Shown here one piece after another: positions 11,301-20,300 of a stretch of 64,000 nucleotides of DNA. The first letter of the stretch is position 1, and every line of letters starts with the position of its first letter. The DNA is from Uranotaenia lowii (taxonomy: Eukaryota > Arthropoda > Insecta > Diptera > Culicidae). The position numbers and the translations under genes were made by a program. Below the pieces are notes generated by a model. The model saw only the letters and a list, made by a program, of their open reading frames with translations, made no database searches and was not told the DNA's origin. Location: assembly GCF_029784155.1 (NCBI RefSeq), contig NC_073692.1, positions 374,732,813 through 374,796,812 of the forward strand, written 5' to 3'.

Positions 11301-14300
11301 GCACAGTATTATTTTGGGAGCTAGGGGGGTAGTTCTGCGATAATATTCATTACGTTTGCTTGAAGGTGCTATATGGAAAGCTGAAACGTCTTTCTAATAC
11401 AATTTTTTTTGAAAAAATAACCTTGTCAAAACCAATATTTTGACAAAAACATTTAAGCTTTGGACTTGTATTCAGTTCTTTTTCAGTAACTTCATTTTTT
11501 GTGAAAAGTTTAATGGTATTCTTCGTGCTCATAGTTTTTTAGCGCAATATACAGCAATCTAGAAACAAGTTCATTCTCAGTTGACAACAATGTTTGAATT
11601 ATAAAACCTTAAAAATTGTGATGAAAAAATGATTTTTATGCATGGTATATTTAGATTCAATGAATCAAGTGACTTAAAAATCAGGAAATACAAATTGTTG
11701 AAGAAACAAATTGCGATTTTTTTCTCAAACACCTACAATGAAAAACAAAAAAATATTTTTATTATTCCTTAATTATAAAAAAAACGATGGATAAAATACA
11801 TTAAAACGGTTTTACCCGTATAACATTTGTTGAATATGGTACGCGTTTGGAAGAGTAAACAGAATTATAAGTAGGACTTAAATGGAACTGCCATTTTCGT
11901 CTCACCATGATGATTAAATTCGTACTGAAAACATTAAAACTGTTATCATAAATACTATACAAACGATAAAAAGTATTTGAAGAACATAATGGGACTAATG
12001 TTTCAAACTAGGGTATAACATTATTAAGTAGTGAGCAGAAAAAAAATTATTATTTTCTAAAAATTTTAAAATATTTTCAACGAACAAATACAATCTTTTC
12101 CGGGGATCATAAAATTATATTTAACATCATCGTTGGTTGCATTTGTAAAATTAAAGATTCAAATTATTAATATAAACACTTTAACTACTTAAAAGTCACA
12201 AATTTGTACTAAATGTGACGCATGGTTGATGATCTAGCCAAAAGAATTTGTTCTTGGTTTTCCCCAATATTTGTACAGTTGTCAGCCATTTTGTTCAGTT
12301 AGAGGCTTATTCATCAGCATTATTTCAAAAATATCTCGACAACATGATAATATTACATTAAAAATAATAATACTTTCATCAGGAAACCTATACACTGTTT
12401 TAACGATGAAACATTAGAAAGCACACTTTGTAGCCCATAGACCTAACTAAAGGTGCTACCGTTGCATGATGTTGCAAATTTGCAACAATTAATTAAAGGC
12501 CGTTATATCAGACAAAAAATCAAAAAAATCTTCAAATTTTATTCAATTGTGTTAATTGCATTACTGAAAATGCAAAAATATTTTTTTCAGACAAAATTTT
12601 TTTTCGCAGTGTGAATTGGACTAGGTCAAAACTCTGAAAAATAAGCCTTTTTAAATACTTCATATTTTTCAGATTCAAGTTGGTCTAGTTTCTATATGTA
12701 TACTCAGAAAGTCATTTTTTTTAATTCAACGTAATCCTGAAGTTAGAAATATTATTGCCCTGAAGAAAAAAGTTGACTATTTGGTTTTCTGCAAAAGTTA
12801 CAACAGCTTTAATTAATTGTTGCAAATTTGTTACTTTATGAAACGAAAGGTTAATAAAAACCCATTCTAAATACGAGTTTAAGTTTTTATATTTATGTCA
12901 GGTTTAGAGTTTCAATTGAATTGCAAATCGAAATTGACAATCAAAAATTAGTTTCAATTCGTGAACGTCACATAGTGTCGTGAAATGAAATGTCTCAATC
13001 CTTGAGATTTTCAGTTCGATTGTTCAGAAATTTTCAATTAAATTCCGCCGGAACAAGCCAAAGTTTTGACTTGCTTGTTAACACTTAGTCTTAAACACCT
13101 TTTAAGATCATGTAATTTTCCATTACTACGGTGAAAATTTCGATTTTAAGATGAGTAAGCGTAGTTTCAAATCAGCTTTAACAAGATTACAACATACATA
13201 TTTGCGCGAACAAAGCTTTTGCACTCTAATGAACATAAAAACGAAGAACAGAAATTGATTAAACGCCGACGACTGTATTCGAATCGCTCCTACACCAAAA
13301 AGTTCCAATTTTTAAGCAATGGTAGCGAACATGCAACAACATAATTTCTCCAAAACGTGCAAGAGAAATGCTTCAATTTCACAAGGCAACGAAATTCACA
13401 TTTTCGTTTCGAGGCGCAAAGAACTTAAGAGCTAATTTTTAATAATTTTGGAGCGCTGAGTCCAAATATTCAATTAGTTTTTTTATTTCTTACAGCTCCT
13501 GTGTCTAAAAGAGCTTAATCAATTTGTGCACTTTTTAGCAAAACTTTACAACATTAGAGAGATTTGGAAATTGAAGATTTTAACTTAAAGATTAACTTTC
13601 CCGAGGACAGCGAATAATTTTGACTTCAGAGGAAAAAGTTATAGCAGTTTTCTGAATATTTAATTTTCCCAGTTCTGTAAATACGGTGATTTTGACGAAA
13701 TTTCTTGGAACGGTTATATTCTTAGATATTTTTTGAAGCATAAGTGAAACCATTCTGCTGTCCCCAATAAAGTTCTTAAATTGATTGATATCTTTAATAT
13801 CAAATACTCAAAGACTTTCTTCAGTGATGTCAGAATGTTATTTATTCATATTTCTAAAAATTGTAGAAATTATAGGTTTGAAAGCGTTTTTTCCCTGAAA
13901 TGAGAATATGTAGGCAAGATTATATGAATTCTTGATTTAATTAAGGATAATAAACTAGACTGAGTCGATTTGGGGTCATTTTTCAATTTCCCAAACCCTG
14001 GGGTCTAAAATGCTTCGTCTTGGTCCAAAACTCATCCATGATTTTTTGTTGAATTTTTAAGTAACGTTTACATGAGTAAATTTGATCTTTAAGATTTGTA
14101 TGGGAAAATTGAATATTTTGAACAGAAAAATCAACATAATTTTTGTTTCTTCTGTGGAACCGAGCCAGCTGACAGTTTTTGTGCCTATTTATAAAATTCC
14201 TTAAGGAAATTTTCATTGTGATAGTAAGCATCTACGAAAATTCATACATTTGAGTTTTACAGGAAGGACCATCGATTCCTGTTTTCGTTATTATACATCC

Positions 14301-17300
14301 GATCGAAATCAATCAACCAGATCAACCAATTTTTCTTCGAACTTTAATTTTATGGATAAGCGAAAGGGTCGTTCATAAAAACTGTTTAATGTTTTATTCA
14401 ATATTTTAGTGAAAATGCATCCCAATTACCGTTTAAACACGGACCACTCATCACATAAGGCTATGATAATTTAGAATCCGGACAGTTACAAACGTGTGTA
14501 TTATAAAAACTATTCATTTGATCGACTTTCTCCACACTTTCTATGGAGGAGATGAAGGTGTTAATATGAAATTTAATGTAAAAATATATTAAAAAAAATA
14601 TCAATGATTTCAAGAAATACTCTTACTTTTTCTTAAAATCTCTTTTTTATGCACACTTTTTTAAGTCATGTATTGATCTATTATTTTTACCACAGAAGCA
14701 AAATCTTTGCAAAATCATGATATTTTACACAAACTCACCTGGTAAAAGCAATTGGAATCTGGCTGGAACCTTTTCTTGAGTAGGCATCTCGAAGAATTTT
14801 ATCTCTTAAACCGGTTTTAACATAATTTGCTTTGTACATCAGAATGCATCTGTCACATTGCGTAAAAATCGGTTGCACAGATTGCGACCTATTGAACTGC
14901 TCACTATTAGTTTTTTACATGGTGTCTACTAGTCAGGCATCACTTTTTGCGTACCGGAAATGGATTTATTGGATTATTTAAGGGGTCTGTATTCAGTTAT
15001 TCCCAATAACCATAGACTTTTTACCATATTTAAGATCAACGGTTCCACTCCGATGCTTGGTTTGAACGTCGTGTGGATCCTAAAGTGGATCCTTATGCTT
15101 CTTAACCATTTGGTCCAGAAAAAAAAATCAGAAAAAATCAACAGTTCATGAGTTTTCAAGTCGACAATGAAGAATTTTCGAGACGCAAAATGCTCAAAAG
15201 GCCCAAATTTAAGCAATATTATTTTTACCATGTTTTTTTACATCGTAAATATCTCAAACACACGTTAACTTAAAAATCTTGCAAAAATAAAATAGACAAG
15301 ATAGTCCTTTTCATAACCAACACAACGCTGCTAAAATTTTGCATATCCGATCTCTAGTAATGTACCTATCACCGAAATGAAGTGTCCGGATACTAATTTT
15401 TTTTTATTTGGTTGGATTTTAACCTGTTCCGGATACTAAATGATCATAGCTTTATATATTAAAAATTAGAAGCGAAAGGAGTTCGTACGAAAATAGCTAG
15501 TTCAATATAAAATTCCAAATCAATTAAGTCCAAACTTAACTTTACAAGCATGCGAAATTTATTCGCAATAAATTCCAAGCTCGCTCACTGTCTTTTGAAC
15601 TTTATCAAGCTACAAACGAGCATAGAAGGGAGTTAATGACCCACGAACTTCAAATGAAATCGAAAGTTTCACATCACATTAACTGATTCAAGATTGCATC
15701 ACACACCTCATAAATCAGCTCGAATGAAAAGCAAATCAAATTTCGTTCCAACTCCATTAAACTTCAACCTTTTCCTTGCAGACCCTGCTGTCGGTGTCCA
15801 TATCGTTGTCGTACTTCTGCATCGGGCTGGTTCGTGGCTATTCCGCTCCGGCTGTTCCCTCGATTCATGAGGTCAATCCGGGACTGCTGCCAGATAAAAA
15901 TATTGCCTCATGGGTCAGTTCAGTGCCCCCCTTTGGGGCCTTTTTCGGCAGCCTGGTGGCCTTCCCGTTGATGCACAAAATTGGCCGGAAATATACAGTG
16001 TTGCTGACTTCACCGGTTTGGGCGACGGCCTGGGTCCTGATAGCGACGGCTGAAACTTGGCAGGTGATGCTGGTGGCCCGGATGTTGTCCGGATTTGGAG
16101 CCGGGCTGACTTTGCCCTCGGCCCAGATTTACGTCAGCGAGTGTAGCGATCCGAAGATCCGCGGCGTCATCGGATCCCTGCCATCGTTGTCGATGTCCGC
16201 CGGAATTCTAGTTACCTACGTGCTAGGGAAATACATCGAATGGCGACCGCTGGCTTGGGTCTGTTGCGGAATCTCCTGTGAGATATAATTCGTTAAATCC
16301 AGTAACTTTTTTTTCTGATTGTTCATTTCAATTTGCAGGTTTTCTCTTTTTCGCGGTTATATCATTCCCGCAATCGCCGGTTTGGCTGAAAACGAAAAAA
16401 CGCTACGAGAAAGCGCACAACTCGGCCAAGTGGCTTCACCTGCAGGGTTTCACATTCGATCCCAAAGCTCAGCAGGTTCAAAAGGTCGTCGGGAATGGGG
16501 CCGCCGTTGAAAAGTAAGTTGATGAGGTGTTACTGGATAAATACTTACAGACGGGAAAAGTGTTCAACGTTCTTTAAAATATAACCGATTTTAAAGTGAT
16601 GTTCCGTAACCCGCTCATTATGGGGAACATATGGTGAACATCTTCTAAACAGTGTTAAATCTTAGTAAATAGAAAAAAATGTATCTTCAGGTGGATTGCA
16701 AAAGATCGTTATTTAAAATTTTTAGTTGTCGTACCTAGAAACTATTTACGGGTTTGTTTGCCTATTGGTGAAAATTTCGTCGGGATTTGTACATTCGTTG
16801 GAAATCTATCCAAGATGGAACCCGAAAGACGACCAATAATTGAGCACAACCGCGTTGGTATGGAGGAATGATCGATTAGGAGGAACGATCGAATGAAAAT
16901 TGATTAAGAAACATTTTGTCTAGCAGTGAAACATTTTGAGCACCACTGACTTTCAGTGTGTGCTGCACGGCCTTTTACCCAAAACACAAACACGCAAAAC
17001 CCAAACCTTTAGCAATTACAATTATTTACTTACACGACATTTTAAAATTTTAAGCTTAATCCGTTTCCTACCATAACATCAAAGACAACGTCTAAAACGC
17101 ACAAACATTCGTATCACAGATCGGTTTCCTCATGTATCACAGGAACATCTGGTATTCTGGCAACCCTGTCTGGCCGCACTGCTCTACGGGTGCATCACAA
17201 AGACCCGGAGCACCTCCGACGTCTGCTTCCGGTTGGATCTGTTCCGGCTTCCCAGACAACCAGAAGTCGTATTTTCTTTTACAGATTACATCGTATAGAA

Positions 17301-20300
17301 TGTTATTTATACTCATTTTCGTATATCTGCACCTACAATGTGCGGTCCATGCATATTCTTTATCGTATTTAAAAGCATTGCATGATTTTATTACGACAAG
17401 AAGTATTTATGTACATATGAACTCGACCTTTGTGTGCGACAATTCGCAAAAAATCCGTGAAACTACCGATATACGGTGATCAGCCGTGATTGAGAGATTT
17501 TGTCGTGCTATGCATAAAATAATTCGAAATAAAGAACGTATATAACTGCATTGATTTGTAATAATGTGCATGCAATCGTATACCTTTGCAAATTAATTCG
17601 CATGTCTGATTTTCGTAAAACTTATTTGCTGGCAATCGTAAAAGAATACAAAAAAGTTCAATAAAATCGTTTATGATAATGGGACATCGATGATTGGAAT
17701 CGTATTAAAGGAGGCTTCAAAATGTTGGTCTATTTTTAGATCATCGATGACGTGTTCTACGATTTAAAAGATTTAAGTTGTAGAAATATACGATTTGCTT
17801 TTGGTTTAATGCCTTTGAAGCAAATCCCCTTGAATTTATATATTCCAGATAGCGTAAAATCCCAAAAAAAAATATTTTTTTTCAACTGACGGAAAATGGG
17901 AGCCCTGCACTCAAGTCGCAAAAGACGACCAAATAAGTCGTCAAACTTTCCATATTGTTACGAAAAATGTCGTATATTACAACCTCAATCATCTATATGA
18001 TGTATGAATTGTCATAGTATATTCTAAATAGAATCAGGGTAGTCGTAAATGATGCGCATGACAAGTCGTGCAAATCGTAATTTAATACAATCCAAATCAA
18101 GAATATGTTTTCTAATGTACCTATATGGCCTCCAAAATGATATGTATATACTGGTTTTGCTACATTATATACGATATGTTTACACGTATATTTGCGTTGC
18201 AAATTCGAAATACCCACCAAATGGTTGTCTGGGTTGGCCATGCTACGGCTGATCGGCTCGCAAAAGGGCGATTCCAGATCCCAAACGACACTCGGCTCTC
18301 CAAAAACGACCTGTCGGCGAGGAATCATGGCTTTTATGATTCGTTCCTACTGCACAACAAACTTAGTACTCACCCGCCAGGGGCCGTTGTGTTTGTCCAA
18401 ATTTGTTTTCATAATTGGCAGTTTTCGAACTGAAGTTGTTTTCGAACTCGTTATCACTGTGTGTATACCGGCACCGGCGCACTGTCTCTCCCGGACCGAG
18501 AGATTTCTTGATCTGGATGTGAATTGTGCAACGTCCTGTTAAAACGTTCCTTTTAAGTGCTTTTTGTTTTGCCTCACCTTATGGAAGGGCGTTTCGATGT
18601 GGTTTCTTCTTGCATAACCTTTTTCACGAGAATCCGGGCATCCGTGATATTTTTATATGTTTGTCGTTTTTGTTTATTTTTCTCCAAACGCTCAATTTTA
18701 TTTAATCATTTTTGGTTCAAAAATAACCATTTTATGGCTTTGGCCCGAAAACTGGTAATATGGTTATTTTTTAAGAATTTTTCCTTCACGAATTTTAACC
18801 ATTTTTGTAGTTCTCGGGAGTTAACCAAAAAATGTTTGAATAATTTGGTGTTTTTATCGTAGCCATTTTGAAAAAATCGATGTGCAGGCGAACGCTTAAG
18901 AAAAAGTTCCATTATACCGCGTAACTGAATCGAGTTATCATTTCAATCGGTCCATGTAAGTCTGGAAAACATCAAATCTGTTGGTAAACATAAAAGGTAA
19001 ATAGTGTTGATTGATTATCTTTAAATAGAAATTCTAACCTAACAAAACATATTTCAGGACACGGATGAGAAAACCCTGCTTGAAATTTTTATAGAAACAC
19101 CAAAATCATCATCAAGTTAAATGTTCCGCGGTTCATCCTAATCAGTCACATAAAAACGAAAGCTGAAAAACCATATTCCTCTTACTTTCTGGAAGCGGTT
19201 CCCACGCAATAATCCGGTAAGTTTTTATTTTCTTTTGATATAGCCTTCCAAGGCAGAAAGTTGTGTTACTGAATTAAGCATTCTTGTTTTAGGTTTTTTG
19301 TATCATTTCGGTGCGAAATGCGAGATACTATGACGACCGTTTTTTCACCATCCGGTAGGAGCTGGAACCGCTATAAATGTTATCGGGTGTTTCGACCGCT
19401 GTTGGTGTTCACCTAGCGTAGGCACTAAATTACTATGGTAAATTGTAAATAAGAACGGAATACAAGGAATAATTTAAATAACATATTTGAAAAACGTGTT
19501 TTTGCTTAATTTTGTCGATATTTTTTTAATATAGTTTAATATTGCTTTTGCTTGTTACTTTGATTGATCGGCCTAGCGGTGAAAAGTGATGTCCTTTTTA
19601 GTAGGGACATCTAAAGATTATGAAATTTTTATATAGATGGATAGAAGGTTAGAAGAAATGAAACGAATGCGAAGATAACAAACTGAGAAGACTTAAACAT
19701 CGATAGATGCGTTTCTGAGTTAAAGGGAGCTTATCTGAGCGATCACATATCATCTTTTTGTTCGTCCGCACTACAAGTTCTCGCTTGTGGGGCGGACCAC
19801 GCTAAGCCTACTAATGTGTGGTGGTAGATGCAACTCTATCTGTATCTACCACTTCATGGTAGTAGGCTCGTGAGGAACAAAAATTTGGTATGTGATGGTA
19901 ATGCTTCTAGACAAATTCTACCCGCTCATTTTCACCATTTTTCATTTCTTCTAACCTTCTATCCATCTATATAAAAATTTCATAATCTTTAGATGTCCCT
20001 ACTAAAAAGGACATCACTTTTCACCGCTAGGCCGATCAATCAAAGTAACAAACAAAAATTACGGTGGTTAATCTCTTCATAAAATTAAAATAACTTTGGC
20101 CAAAAAGAAATAAAAACACGACATCATAGCATCGGTGGTTGGTCACTATCAGACTATCGACCGTACCGTTTCGCATGCAAACCCCGCATGTAACGAATGC
20201 GAAGATAACAAACTGAGAAGACTTAAACATCGATAGATGCGTTTCTGAGTTAAAGGGAGCTTATCTGAGCGATCACATATCATCTTTTTGTTCGTCCGCA

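Noticed and set aside
13983..14231. 82-codon minus frame in the first coding intron
   Set aside because: Lys/Asn/Phe-rich, typical of AT-rich DNA, with no domain, splice sites or poly(A) signal to support a gene.
17143..17250. Alternative fourth exon of the transporter
   Set aside because: Exon 3 already joins exon 4 in frame with correct family sequence. Splicing this in at the CACAG acceptor puts it in a frame unlike any transporter segment. Kept only as a possible pseudogene.
18557..18862. 101-codon Phe-rich plus frame
   Set aside because: It lies in sequence with recurring AACCATTTT motifs and has biased composition. There is no start context or domain.
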